From Epithemia pelagica (Eukaryota; Bacillariophyta; Bacillariophyceae; Surirellales; Surirellaceae): DNA of 64,000 bases. This document shows, piece after piece, positions 1 through 11,273 of the stretch. Each line of letters starts with the position of its first letter. The stretch's first letter is position 1. Under the pieces are notes generated by a model. It did no database searches, was not told the origin of the DNA, and saw nothing but the letters and a program-made list of their open reading frames with translations. The stretch is taken from contig OX337237.1 in NCBI GenBank assembly GCA_946965045.2, positions 2,728,001-2,792,000 of the forward strand, in the 5' to 3' direction. A program made the translations under genes and the position numbers.

Positions 1-1
1 C

Positions 2-292
2 ATGTTTGGAGATAACCGCTCTGTCGTTATCAATAGCACCACACCACACTCAATCATCTCCAAGAGGCACCATCTCCTATCCTATCACCGAGTCCGTGAA
101 GCTATCGCTGCAAAGTACGTCGCATTCTACTGGAAAGATGGAAAGACAAACCCAGCTGATATCCTCAGTAAACATTGGGAATTCGCCGCAGTTTGGCCCA
201 TGCTCAGATCTTTGTTATTCTGGAGAGGAAAAATCCAGGAAAATGATGAGGGAATTGACAAGCCTCATTCGACGAATTGTGGGGAGTGTTAG
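2..292 (+). CDS. Copia pol polyprotein, C-terminal end (partial)
   Basis: This is the RNase H tail of a Copia-type reverse transcriptase polyprotein that enters from the left edge of the window. The typical end-of-RNase-H motif is visible (KTNPADILSKHW, around residues 47 to 58), followed by a short tail. The stop codon is the TAG inside TGTTAG, the first six bases of the adjoining LTR, so the LTR supplies the terminator. Everything upstream (gag, integrase, RT) lies outside the window. Confidence 0.85.
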   Translation: MFGDNRSVVINSTTPHSIISKRHHLLSYHRVREAIAAKYVAFYWKDGKTNPADILSKHWEFAAVWPMLRSLLFWRGKIQENDEGIDKPHSTNCGEC

Positions 293-1010
293 GATTCTCA
301 CCAAAAACTAGGTGGCGAAACCTACAACTCATCGAATGATGCTAGTATTTTATGGCATCCGATGACATTTTCCTAAAAAAAGTGAGAAAAGAATGTCGGC
401 ATGCTCGCGAAACTATAAATTTGGCCACGGCATGCTCGCAGTGCACGCGTTATCGGCGACCGCTCGGATATTAACTATGGCCCAACACGTGCGCGCCCAA
501 AACTATCAAGTGCGCGCCTCTACTATCCGAGTACGCGCATCCACGATTTGACCTAACGGTCTATGTAATCAAAGCACGAATCACGATCACGCGAGACCAT
601 ATCTCTGTTCCCACAAATCCAAGAATGCAAACAGCAACGCGCCCAGGACAAGACTTATACCACGACAAAGCAAGAGCTGTTGCATCCCATACATGTTATC
701 CATCACCCTATACATTCAATATACACCAATGCCGGTCTACTCCAACCAGTGAGGACCTATCACACCAGATCCATGGCCGTATGCAAGAGCCAGGACTTCG
801 GCACCGTCAACCACCTTAGTTAGTAATCGTCTCACAATCATTAATATCACCATTTTAACACTCATCTTAAGACTTACCTCTTATCAGTGGACCGACTGCC
901 CCCACCCACGGCGGACTTCGACTTGCAACTCTTCTCTGACCCGTGGAGGATTGTTGTATCGGTTGGTGATTCGATTGTCGGCTCAGCGAGCCTTTTACCT
1001 ATCCTAACTA
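287..1010 (+). repeat. 3' LTR of the Copia element entering from the left
   Basis: The LTR starts TGTTAGGATTC directly at the pol stop and ends near ATCCTAACTA, which is nearly the inverse of the start. It is about 724 bp. It aligns along its length with the solo LTR at 56941-57649 (shared stretches include the TATGGCATCCGATGACATTT core, AACACGTGCGCGCCCA and ATCACGATCACGCGAGACCAT). The right end is set by that alignment and is good to a few bases. Confidence 0.8.
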
Positions 1011-1023
1011 TCTGTCTAACCCC

Positions 1024-1641
1024 TGTTGAATCGAGAGAAGTTTATCAGATAGGTCTACGTGAAATGTTCGGTCCTGCCAAGGGTCATGTGTCATAGGTTC
1101 TTGGCGGCAACAGGTTTGGAATAGTTGGAGTCGATTCATGTGATGTATATGACATGTATATGTGGGCGGATAACATATACAGGGTCAACAGCTCTTGCTT
1201 TGGGTTGGCATAGTTGTTTTCATGGCGCGCAGCTTGTTGACAATTTGGAGATTGTGGGAATGGAAATATGGTCTCGCGTGATCGTGTGTCGTGCTTGGGA
1301 TACTTAGACCGTTGGATCGGATAGATGCCGATAGCGCTCGGATGTCGCTTGGGCGCGCTCGATGATTTCGGGCGCGTACGCTTAGGGCGTTAGTATAATG
1401 TCCGAGCAACGGCCAAATTTATGTCCGTTGTAATACCGCACGACCCAGTTTAGTCTTGAGAGTGAGTTCGTCAATCTATTCTCACTTTTCATGATTTGCG
1501 AAGAAATATAGGTCGATATAGCGCGAAGCTAGGGAACATAGCTCGAAGCTAGATGGCATGATGCGATAGCACGAGGCTATGTGACATGGGGAATCGATGA
1601 GATGTAGAATCTAACCACCATAGACGGTGAGAATTCTAACA
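1024..1641 (-). repeat. Inverted LTR of a related Copia family
   Basis: The reverse complement begins TGTTAGAATTCTCACC and contains the same landmarks as the LTRs at 287 and 56941 (AACGGTCTAAGTA, GATCACGCGAGACCATAT, AGCAAGAGCTGTTG). It lies tail to tail with the 287-1010 LTR, separated by 13 bp. I see no matching target duplication (acccc against ggtat) and no recognisable pol tail on its right, so it may be a remnant of a decayed element. Confidence 0.65.
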
Positions 1642-2832
1642 GGTATAACTGCGATGACAAACGTGGGCACGAGGACATCAATGACTGTGCCATTGATTTG
1701 ATGCTGGCAAGTGAGGCACCAAAAAGGGAATGCCAACGGATAGTCTTGACCAGCCGAATCCCAACAAATGGAACGCGAGTCCAAGTTCAATGCTGACAAG
1801 CTGATGTAACAGTGTCATGATGACGACGAGACTAGCTACAACGAAGATTTGTAGGTCTCAACCAAAGATGACCATGATGGTAAACAATTGGTGGAAATAC
1901 CGACTTGGACGATGAACGTCAGGAGAGATACTGATGATGAACATCGGTAAAATGACGGTACACTAATGGCCAAAATGATCCGCAAATGGCAAGTGTGGTC
2001 AATTGGTTTCAATGACTGATGCCAATGACTCCATGTCATTTCTACCTTGGCAACAAGCACATTGGTGGATTGTTGTCAGGATGAGGAGGTTGTGACCTCA
2101 GGTTTCACCTTGGTGATTCCCCGTGAGGTTCACAGCGACGCCAAATGTGATCGTAGCATGGAATTCGAGCATTTGTGTGTTTTGGAGTGGTGATGAGTCT
2201 GAGCCATGAAAAACCCAAATAATGACATTTTGGGAGTTTTCGACTTGGCACACCACAAATCAAGTTCTGACGAGGATTTGTGATGTTTTACGCTCTATTT
2301 TCCGCTGTGACCTTGGTGATTTTGGTGCACGAGACACGCAGCCAAGGCGGGAAACCGAGAAAAGCATGAGACTTTGTTGTCCTGAGCATTGTCTGCGTGA
2401 GGGGAGGAATGAACACCTCCATCACCAAATTTCTCAATTTTCATGATGATTCTGCAATTTCATCCATTCTGCGAAATAGTCCTACGAAATTGGAAGGTGG
2501 GAAACTGGCTCATTTCACGATGAAATGATGACATTGGGATTTTGTAGACGAGAAAATGACCGTTTGGAAATATCCGAGCATCCCGTCTTGGCCCAATGAA
2601 ATATTGATATGGAAACATGCCCAAATGCAAAATTGTATGAGGTATGCAACCTTGGGCCTTTCCATTGTCATGTGACCAGAGAGCGGTTTTGGGACAGAGA
2701 TGACAGTGCATCTTCGTGTTGCCTCCAACACTCGATGTTCTGGCCCAGATGCATGGGCAATCAGGGACAAGTGTTCCCGTGTCCTGGGATGGAGTAGGTG
2801 ATGATCACCGAGCAACTCCCATGTAAAGTGCA

Positions 2833-3418
2833 AGTGGATGTAACCATGATGGCGAACCACTGATGTTTTGGTAGTGGATGTAGCCATGAAGGCGAACCAC
2901 TATGTTTGCAATGGCGAATTGAAGGGAAATGTGTCCCTTTACCGATGTGAGCTTTGCATGACGGTAAAGCACACAAATTATAAGTTGAATGGTGGATGTA
3001 ACTACGACGGTGAACCACCACAGATGGAAGTGCGGAGTGGACTACACATTCATGTGGAACCACTTCGAGGGGAATGTGACGTGGTGTTGAGTGATTGTCA
3101 TAACGACACAGCACGAGTTGACGAGTGATCGAAAGAGGTGGATCATTTTGGTGGATGTAGCTATGACAGTGAACCACCAAGGAGCTCATTTTGTCCCAAG
3201 GTGGGGACAAAAGTCAGACATGTATCTGAGTGAATTCATGCGAGGAATGGAATGTGCACTTGGCACTGGACCCTCATGAGCAGGGTGTACGTAGATGGGA
3301 TGCAGCCGTCTGTACAGTGCTGAGATTTGATGGGATGAACCACCACATGCGAGCACATTCTCACATTTTGAGCAACGATTGGGCAAGTTGATCCCTCCAC
3401 GATGGCGGAACCAACTTG
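2833..3418. repeat. Family of ~30 bp stem-loop repeats
   Basis: Six short units share the form stem, loop, GAAC, complementary stem. They lie at 2833-2861, 2872-2902, 2990-3020, 3036-3064, 3149-3179 and 3384-3418. The first four GATGTA-type copies read roughly (T)RGTGGATGTARCYATGA..GGYGAACCACY(A). The paired positions change together: AGTGG with CCACT, TGGTGG with CCACCA, and in the last unit CAAGTTG with CAACTTG. Spacing is irregular and reading frame is not kept between copies, so this is not a repeated peptide. Confidence 0.6.
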
Positions 3419-3630
3419 AGGGGAGTGATAAAATATGGCCCCTAAAATGCCCCAAGCACAAAAGTGTCGAACTGGCAGCCGAATTCGTCGCCGTTTCGAA
3501 CGATTTTGGCGAGTGCCATCAACAGCAAATTTACACAGTTACCTTGATAACAATCGTATAATTTCCTTGTTACCGATTTAGATGAGGGAATTTCAGCAAA
3601 TTCATTCAAAGAATTCGGGGATGAGTAATG

Positions 3631-3670
3631 GGAGTACTCCTCTAGGAGGTACTCCTAGGAGAGTACCTCC
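3631..3670. repeat. Nested palindrome cluster
   Basis: GGAGTACTCC (3631-3640) is a perfect palindrome. It is followed by a stem-loop with arms GGAGGTACTC and GAGTACCTCC around CTAGGA (3645-3670). It lies about 280 bp upstream of the next gene start. A similar GTACTCCC/GGGAGTAC palindrome sits at the centre of the large palindrome at 17660-17676. Confidence 0.6.
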
Positions 3671-3953
3671 GGTTTGGCTACCGCTAGCTAGCTATGCTAG
3701 AGCAATCCAGTCCCAGGAAGCATCTGGCGGCACTTTTTCATCGTTAATCAGACGTTATATTATATGACACATTCAACATTGTCAGAGCTTTTGAACTCGA
3801 CGTCTCTGTTAAGTATATACCTTTTACCGTTAAATATGCCACATCGCCAGATGGTGACGCCAGCCGGCATTCCCTCTCTGATCACCCGCTCTTCACTAAA
3901 AGCTGAAAGCGATCCTTTGAGCGGACAGCGGAAGCAGAAAGCTGTTGCGCACA

Positions 3954-5992
3954 ATGTTGCCTGGATCTTCCGCCTCTTCGAGAACGGCATTTCGATTATG
4001 GGATCGAAGCAAGAATCATAGAGATCTATCTCAAAGAAGAAACGGAGAGGATGATGAAAGAGCAACCATCGGAGCGATGCATCACAAGGAAGGAGTCCAT
4101 GGTGCACCACAAATTGTGAAGCAGGTTCTGGTAGGTGAGCCGAGCATTCGTTCGGGAGAAGTTCGACCTATCCATGATCCCCAGCGCTCCTGCAGCTTCA
4201 TTCCTGTTGTATCCGTAGAAGACGAAGGTGCTTTGGAAAAAACTGAGCACAGGGACGACACTCAACATGACAACGATGGTTCTTTCCCCCAAAATCGTAT
4301 CAACAGTGGTGATGACACAGATTGCGGTCCTTTGTCGCCCAAACGCGAGGCTGCAGACGAACTTGATTATACGAGTCGTTGCACCAATGATGACATCACC
4401 CGAGTTATGGACGAAGGGCCACCAAAGAACATCAAGACTATTCGATATGTTATGGACCCAGGATCGGTCGTACCAACTCATCGCGCCACCACACTGGACG
4501 AATCCGACGAAGATATGGGATCGCGTCCTCTGTCCTCGTTTTCATCATCTTATGATGAGATTGAAAGTCTTCGTCGTTGTCGAAAACAGGAAAATCCTGG
4601 CGACTCATTGAGTGCGGAAAAGATTTCCGATTACGACGAAAATGGACAATCTATCAAGCAACCATTGTCTGCATCGGACGCCTCGTCCTCCAAATCCTTT
4701 CACACCGAATACGCATCGCGGAAGGAGCTAATTCATCGAATGGAATGGTTACAAGGACAGCTCGACCATGCCAAACATGTCTTGGCCAAAGAAAAGACGA
4801 ATCGCAAGCGCAAACAAAAGAGTTTGATCAAACTGGCAGATGAAATGATGAGACGACAACGAGAAAGAAGTGAATTACAGGCCTCTATCAAGGAGGTATG
4901 AACAGTCATGAGAATTTTCCGTGTATTTGATTTGTTCCATGGTCACCTGCAAACTGTCTCTCACCTAAATAGTTTCGTGTTCGTTTAATCGTTGCGAAGC
5001 TTTCCATTCAATTGCTACAAACAAAGACCAAACTGCTGCAATCCAACAATGACCGTGACAGTCTTGATCGTATGCTCAAACTAGGCTCGGGACAGATCAA
5101 AGCATCGTTGGAACAAGAGACAAATTCACGGACCACTGGCAACTCCCTTTCATTTAATGCGACAGTCATGGATACCGTTGACCAGTCTCTTCCAGCTGGA
5201 ATTGAGACGATCGAGAAAGAAGCAGTGAATGGACTGATGGTTTTACAGCAGCATTCTAGGAACAGCTCTACGGTTGGAAAGGGTGTATTCTGTACCTCAA
5301 ATTACTCGTCACTTGAGATCACGAGAGAAGAAGACGTGAGATTGAGCAATCGCAACCCCTCATCCCAAAACGACAACTACTACGCTCGGTCCGTGGCCAC
5401 CAAGACTGTATGCACTGGCGTTTTTGCCCATTCTGACAGTGTGGCCCCCAGTACTGATTCCGACACATATTTGCCGCAGTCACCACAGATTGTTGACTTT
5501 TCGGTTGTCATGTTGTCTTCGGAAACCATCCAGCGAGAAAATGTGATAAGGTTGAATTCCGAAACTCAGACCACAAACAATGGATACACCGTTGCGGCCA
5601 CCACAGAACCAACCAGTTCCCCGAGGAAAACCATCAAAAATCGACCACCGCAAGATGCTTTGTCGGCTTCATCAGGAACACTACCAATCCCCTCAACGAC
5701 TCGCTCAAAATTGTCCAACGCAGCACAATCTAGCGAATCCACGCAACAGGAAGCTCTCGCTCCGGGTGAATCTCGGCAAGAAGAAGGTAGATCTCGGGTT
5801 TCTAGACGCTACTTTCACAATGGCTTGTGTGCAGTTCTGATTGGTCTGTCGTTGCTGCTGACAGCGGCAGTCTTGTATCTATTGCACACTGACCTTTTTG
5901 AACTAAACGGGTGGTGTTCCCCTGTCATGCCTGGAATGACTGTGTCGCCAATGGATGAAATTGAATGTGTTATGATGCGCCCTGGTGGGTAG
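3954..5992 (+). CDS. Coiled-coil, single-pass membrane protein of unknown function
   Basis: Two exons join in phase 0 (3954-4895 and 4973-5992; 77 nt intron starting GTATGA and ending TAAATAG) to give a protein of about 650 residues that I do not recognise. The first exon encodes a polar Ser/Glu-rich region. Its last part and the start of exon 2 (about residues 255 to 345) are rich in Lys, Glu, Leu and Gln and probably form a coiled coil. A hydrophobic segment near residue 600 (GLCAVLIGLSLLLTAAVLYL) should be a membrane anchor, followed by a Cys-containing tail. The frame closes at 5992, but another frame (5965-6345) continues with plausible coding sequence including Asn-X-Ser/Thr sites (ISMVNIT). 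The extracellular domain may therefore have been cut by a one-base shift near 5978. An overlapping frame at 3764-4021 may hold the true N-terminus. The start used is the first ATG of the main frame. Confidence 0.6.
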
Positions 5993-6345
5993 CCGATGAG
6001 TCCCTATGGAAAGCTCGAGCGTTTGAAATTCTCTGTGGAAGCATTCGTCCTCGAATTCGATTGCACTGGAACAACAGAGGAGGTTTGCTACTGACCGAAA
6101 TTGGTGGAAATACGACTCTGCCCCACACCAATTCATTCGACATCAATTACCGGCCTATCAACCCAGGATTGTACTATGATAGGCACCAAGCACGGAAACG
6201 TCTGTCTTCTGACATGAAGGAAGTTTCACTTGTGAAAAGTACCTTCCAAAATATCTCTATGGTGAACATTACCGCCAGGGCGCTATTCGTCCACGGTCAA
6301 ACACCAGATCTTCTGCAAGAAATCCCAGCTCCATGGGCACTCTGA
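5965..6345 (+). pseudogene. Frameshifted continuation of the preceding membrane protein
   Basis: This frame overlaps the end of the preceding gene by 28 bases in another phase. It runs on for about 125 codons with aromatic and Asn-rich sequence (FEILCGSIRPRIRLHWNN, NSFDINYRPINPGLYYD). No plausible intron separates the frames, because the only nearby GT to AG span is about 26 bases. Either the gene carries a real frameshift or the assembly has a one-base error. It would be the outer domain after the membrane segment. Confidence 0.45.
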
Positions 6346-6579
6346 ACTACTACCTTACGTGCTGCATCGCACTCGTATCGAGAGTTCCTGGCGCCGTATT
6401 ACATCATAGATTTGAGAGTTTGTCTTTATGTACACTAAAATGAACCTGTGAGATCACCAGATCAACTACCATGTTAACTAGTTGTCTATTCTCTCAAATT
6501 GTGCCAACCCATCTAATGAGCTGAGAAAGGACACCTGGAGAACTCGTACAGCCGACACTTGGAGAAGAGAGTTCAGAAT

Positions 6580-8982
6580 TTATCGCCAGGGACGACGTCT
6601 AAGAGCTGGTAGAACGTTGTTCGCGATTTGACGATAAAGCTGTGATCTAAATGGAGAACAAAATGCCAACCCTCTCGGAGAAAACGAGGGCTCGCGTAGA
6701 CACAGCGTAGAGGACAGTGTTGAAGTGGTTCTATCTGACTCCAGTTGCCTCGAAGCAGACCAGCTTGTGGTACAAAGACTTCTCACGGATGACAATGGTG
6801 ACGAGACCGTTGTTGGCGATACCGGGGATGGCGTGGTGGGTGGCAACCAGGTTGGTCGGCGGGAAGGATAGGTTCCTGTGATAGCTGCTTCGATGCAATC
6901 GGCCGTCGATGCGAATCGAAAGGGGCGATTGGTCAAACCTGGTCCATAATGCGCATATTTACCACTGTTTGTCAACGTTGCCGTTTGGGGTGTTGTGGGT
7001 ATGACTGGAGGGTCCAACAACATGCACCAGCAAGTGTCTTGGACAAACTCGACACCAAATTCTTGCAAGGGTTTGATGAAACCTTGTTTCTCAGCTTGAT
7101 TGAAGACATGTCTCGATATACAAGCCATGATGCGGACATTTTCATGTTTCCGTGTATTTGTAGTCGTCCATTCCTTTGAATGAGATGCCGGGGAGAAAAG
7201 TGGAGGTAATGGGGGCAGTTGTTCGTTCGTGGTCCCTAGCAACTTGCGACGCTTCAAGTGTCCGATCAATTCCTGGCATTCTGTCACCGACAAGTGCGGG
7301 TTTCCCAGGGCAATCAGTTCGACTGGTTGGTTACTTTCTCGATCTCGGTCCAGCAAGTCAAACGTTTCGGCCATCTGTTGCAACGTGACAGTGACCAATG
7401 AATCTTGCTTCAACAGTTCATTGAAGCCGATGTTCATGCGCCATTCTTCGTTCCATGTGGAGGGATCCGACGCTTCAGGCGTGACACCAGCAATGTGAAT
7501 CAGGGGTGATGTACCTGTGGTTCCAAACGCGGCGCAAAATGCCTTGAGATGATCATGGGTTATATCACCCGCCCAAGGTTCCAGACCGAGGAGCAAGGGT
7601 ACTTTGCCATCGGAAAGAGATCCACACAAATGTCCCAAGACCGGAAACAAAACATCCCAAGAAGCATCGCTAGTGGTATATCCGTTTCGAGGAGTCATGG
7701 AGGATGCTGTTACTTGCTGTACCAATTCACGGGCGTCCAATACAATACCTGGTACACGATTCTCATCCAAATGAACACATGTCTCCGGTACAAATCCAGC
7801 AATAGCACAGCAAATGTCCAAATAGTCAGCGTACTTGGTGGTGCGAGCACCCAAAACTGAGTTGGCAAATACCACTGCATTGCTCTCACCCCAACAAATG
7901 TGCTGTCCGCGCTTTGGAGGATTCTGTAATAGATAGGGTGCACAAGTAAAAGAGGATTGACATCCAAGTTTCAAGTAAAGGTCGCCCAATTGATTGGCAC
8001 TACAAGCATAGTCCTCTGGCACCCCTAGTTCTCGCCACTGTCGACGATCTGTTGAAACGGAATTCAGCGTAGTGGGAACCTTGACCTTTCCACCGGCTTG
8101 CACCAAGCTCTCGGCAAACCGGTACCCAGCGTGTCCAATATAGGTACAACCGTCAATATGGGCACTTTCAATCGATCGAAACGAAGGGCGCATGCAATAA
8201 ACGTCACCAGACAAACTGGAATCGGATTCCTTCTCCTGTTTTAGTTGCATGATTCTGGCATATCGGTATATAACCCGCATGGCCATATTTTCTGCCTTTG
8301 TTTGACAGCCTTTCAACGTATTTTCTTCCTCTGGCCTGTATATCAATTTCTTCGGATTCCAATCTGCATCGTCCTCCGACCAGTCTTCCAGTAGGTCTTG
8401 CTGATCCAGTGTCAAGGGTTCCCTGTCTATCCCAATCTGAATTTTTGGGAGGGGGTTTCCAAAGTGAGTTGCGTACAATTCACAATTTGCAGGTGTCGCT
8501 TGGATCCTTTGACGCAGTCTCTCAAAGTCATCTTTCCCCACCCAAATAATATCAGGGCATTGATGTTGAAGATCCAACACTTCTTGCGCCACTAGGGCTC
8601 CAACAGCTAACAAACCGTCGATGTCCCGAAGAAGAATGGCAAAGGGTGCCTTACGACGGTCGATCAATTCTAACAAGACTTGAGAGCCGGTGCAAGAGCC
8701 ACGCCCTGACGGCAAGCAAATAATTTTACCAGATATATTTTGTCCATGCCAAGGATGGTGGATATCAATAACAGTTCCAGATTTGGGATCGACCCCTCCC
8801 CAGAAGCTCAAGGGGACATCGGTAAACAAAAACCTAGTGGAATGAAATCCAGGAGGATAACGCCGGTGGAAGTTTAGCAAATTCTCCACTAAGTACGTTC
8901 CAAAGATATCATGGGGGTTGTCTTTTGTATTCTCTAGCGATGTCATGGGCTGATCGTTGTCAAAAAGGGGACTCTCTACCAT
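6580..8982 (-). CDS. Aconitase X, fused swivel and catalytic domains
   Basis: AcnX enzymes are Fe-S hydro-lyases. Characterised members dehydrate cis-3-hydroxy-L-proline or mevalonate 5-phosphate; which reaction applies here cannot be told. The N-terminal DUF126-like swivel domain (about residues 45 to 140) has PLSFWGGVDPKSGTVID, LPSGRGSCTGSQVLLE and DGLLAVGALVAQEVL. The DUF521-like catalytic domain follows (about 265 to 705) with SAHIDGCTYIGHAG, KVPTTLNSVS, WGESNAVVFANSVLGART, DTCWCMLLDPPVIP and TNSGKYAHYGPGL, which include the Cys residues expected to hold the cluster. ATG 8980-8982 is the first Met; an upstream GTG is not needed. After residue ~710 the frame turns Ser/Thr-rich and unconvincing. 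Another frame of the same strand reads well (NLVATHHAIPGIANNGLVTI) to a stop at 6731, so a one-base shift near 6860 is likely and the true end may be 6731. Confidence 0.85.
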   Translation of the reverse strand: MVESPLFDNDQPMTSLENTKDNPHDIFGTYLVENLLNFHRRYPPGFHSTRFLFTDVPLSFWGGVDPKSGTVIDIHHPWHGQNISGKIICLPSGRGSCTGSQVLLELIDRRKAPFAILLRDIDGLLAVGALVAQEVLDLQHQCPDIIWVGKDDFERLRQRIQATPANCELYATHFGNPLPKIQIGIDREPLTLDQQDLLEDWSEDDADWNPKKLIYRPEEENTLKGCQTKAENMAMRVIYRYARIMQLKQEKESDSSLSGDVYCMRPSFRSIESAHIDGCTYIGHAGYRFAESLVQAGGKVKVPTTLNSVSTDRRQWRELGVPEDYACSANQLGDLYLKLGCQSSFTCAPYLLQNPPKRGQHICWGESNAVVFANSVLGARTTKYADYLDICCAIAGFVPETCVHLDENRVPGIVLDARELVQQVTASSMTPRNGYTTSDASWDVLFPVLGHLCGSLSDGKVPLLLGLEPWAGDITHDHLKAFCAAFGTTGTSPLIHIAGVTPEASDPSTWNEEWRMNIGFNELLKQDSLVTVTLQQMAETFDLLDRDRESNQPVELIALGNPHLSVTECQELIGHLKRRKLLGTTNEQLPPLPPLFSPASHSKEWTTTNTRKHENVRIMACISRHVFNQAEKQGFIKPLQEFGVEFVQDTCWCMLLDPPVIPTTPQTATLTNSGKYAHYGPGLTNRPFRFASTADCIEAAITGTYPSRRPTWLPPTTPSPVSPTTVSSPLSSVRSLCTTSWSASRQLESDRTTSTLSSTLCLREPSFSPRGLAFCSPFRSQLYRQIANNVLPALRRRPWR

Positions 8983-10280
8983 GCAAAGCACCGACACTGA
9001 CACACACCAAAAGATACGATCTAGGTAGTGTAAACCTGTAAGAGAAAAAATGATAATGTCTGGCTCCGCGGACGGAGCACCAGAAGGAACCCTTGCCGCT
9101 ACCTCTCCTTATTTACAAGCGATAGCTCTCCTCTAGTGTTATTTAGTATAGCAGTTCATGTCTAATTCTCTCGGTACCCGTTACCTATATGACCGCCAAA
9201 GAAGCAAAAGATATAATATATAATATCCATATTCTCTCACATGATGGGGACAATGTCAAATTCCTCTCTTATGACTGGAATATATACTCGAAAACTTATT
9301 TCTCTAGGTCCGTGGTGAGAGGGCAAACAATTTGTCGTTGTCTCTCTCTCCCTCTCTTGTGGTGTGCCCTGAAAGTTTCTTCTTCCCATCATTCAAAGAA
9401 CCCTGCGAATTGGTGGTAGACTCCCTGTCCCACACTAGACTGTCCCAATAACATTCATTAAGACTGCGCATGAAATTAGCGAAAGGTGATCATTCGAATA
9501 ACCCTGCGAATTGGTGGTAGACTCCCTGTCCCAATAACATTCATTAGGACTGCGCATGAAATTAGCGAAAGATAAGCCCCTTGACTCTCCTGGTAGTAAT
9601 GGTCGAGCCTACCACAACAATAAGTTGCATTTCGTATCTCGAGGTCTAGGTCGCTCGCTTGTCCAACAATATGACGTCAAGATTGTCAAAAAAGGAGCAG
9701 CCAAGTCGATACGAGCCACAGTCAAGAGGGTCATGAGTTCCACGTTTGGAGCAAGTAGCAGCCAAGCCCATGGACAGATATTCCATATGCCACGAGCACC
9801 TGATTAAAATTCGATCATAGTGTCATATGGCCTTGCTTGGTCACAGTCTTGATGTCCAGGATACAATGTCTGTTTCTTGTTGGAGAAAGCAAATCCACCA
9901 AGACTTCGAACTAGCCCGTGTAGAACGTGGTTGGTCGACCATGCAGAGGTGCTTGTCGAATGATCTTTTCCGACAGCTTTAGAGGTACATCATGTCCATA
10001 ATTCCTTTCCCAGGTAGTTACCAGTACCAGTACCAGTACCAAACACAATCATGCATGTGCCGTCGGAATACGTTCTTATTGCGTGTCGACTTGATATGTG
10101 TCTCATGGGCCGAGGTCCAAAAAGGATTCGATCGTCGTGGCAGCATTCGGTCCGTTGATGTCTCTCGGCAATCGGCACTCGACGTGGAGCTGCCTACGAA
10201 TCTCCTTCCACCAGAGGGAGAGCACGTGATGGCTGTGTGGCACTGCACATTCTCGTCGTGCGTATCCACTAGGAAAACTA
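8983..10280. other. Intergenic region
   Basis: It lies 5' of the aconitase X gene. It holds a direct repeat (9391-9575, listed separately) and a short CCAGTA microsatellite at 10021-10041. Open frames of 60 to 106 codons exist, for example at 9556-9807, but have no recognised similarity or codon signal. Confidence 0.5.
9391..9575 (+). repeat. Two-copy tandem repeat, ~85-100 bp unit
   Basis: Units at about 9391-9490 and 9491-9575 share CCCTGCGAATTGGTGGTAGA, CTCCCTGTCCC, AATAACATTCATTA and GACTGCGCATGAAATTAGCG. The first unit has an extra ACACTAGACTGTCCC that itself repeats part of the unit. Near identity points to a recent duplication. Confidence 0.85.
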
Positions 10281-10895
10281 AGGGCTGGGTAAGCCGATCC
10301 ATGTTCGGCTAGGTAGGTTCAGTACAAAAGCTACGTATTGTACATAAAATCCCATAGTACACGTCATACCTGAAATGGTTGGAAGTCCGAAAAAATGCAA
10401 AAACACTCCACGATGACGGCGAGATCCGGTGATGCCGTATGCATTCACTCATGCATCGCATCAACATCCGACTACTGTAAGTTGTTTGAGTTTGCTAGTA
10501 TTACTGCGTTCTGCAGCTACAGAAGATTTGTCGCGTTGGATCAAAAGGTATACTCATTTTTCTTTGGTGATGTATTCCAAAAACCTTCCTAACTTCATCA
10601 TTTCTCAACGGTGACTGAATCAAATTGAAAGCATAGTTGATCTAGTAGTAAAGAGTCTTATTCTAGAAGTGATTCAGTCAAGCCCAATTATCCAGGAAGT
10701 TATTGCCATGGGGGTGATGGCTTCGACCATTGTCTAATGGTGGCTTCCGGATTGCATTGTTTCTCGTGGCGACATGTTTTCGATTTGCGACTCGGTGTGA
10801 CCATCCGCCCCACTTGTTACAGTGATGAAAATAGTACTACGTAGCTTAATATACTGAACCTACCTAGCCGAACATGGATCGGCTTACCCAGCCCT
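10281..10895. mobile_element. MITE with ~57 bp terminal inverted repeats and TA target duplication
   Basis: The left end begins AGGGCTGGGTAAGCCGATCC (10281) and the right end is its reverse complement (ending 10895). The arms match for about 57 bases with one short interruption, out to TACGTAGCTT. TA dinucleotides flank both ends (10279-10280 and 10896-10897), as expected for Tc1/mariner-type insertion. The 615 bp interior has no transposase, so the element is non-autonomous. Confidence 0.85.
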
Positions 10896-11273
10896 TACCT
10901 ACTTGTTGGTCTGTATTATGCTCACTCCCTGGCTGACGTAGGCCCGCCTCTGGAGGAGATACTCCTACAATAATTATTTGGTTGGCGGATGGACGATCTG
11001 GGAACGCAAAACAAATTCCAGAGTTTCACGTCCCAAAAATTCTATTCTATTTTATTACAAAAATGGATTCAGAGTGCGGAGTAGTTGCTTTTTGTCGACG
11101 ACGTCACCGTAGGGTGAGTGTGTTTGTTCGCCTCCCATACAAAGGAGCCACAGTCAGTAGGCGCGCGGCTTTGGATCCATCGCGACGAGAGAGCGAAAGA
11201 GCACACAAACCAACCATCACCGACAAGAACGACCTATATCCATTCCATTCGAATCATTTAGCATTCACTCAAG

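Larger units (their letters stand above)
1642..3953. other. Gene-poor stretch without a recognised gene
   Basis: Only short overlapping open frames are present and none resembles a known protein. The part from 2833 to 3418 holds the stem-loop repeats listed separately. The stretch may be the decayed interior of the element whose LTR lies at 1024-1641, but no gag or pol motif can be read. Confidence 0.5.

Noticed and set aside
2833-3418. CRISPR-like array
   Set aside because: The spacing is irregular (11 to 205 bp), the repeats differ and are stem-loops, no cas genes are present, and the genome is eukaryotic.
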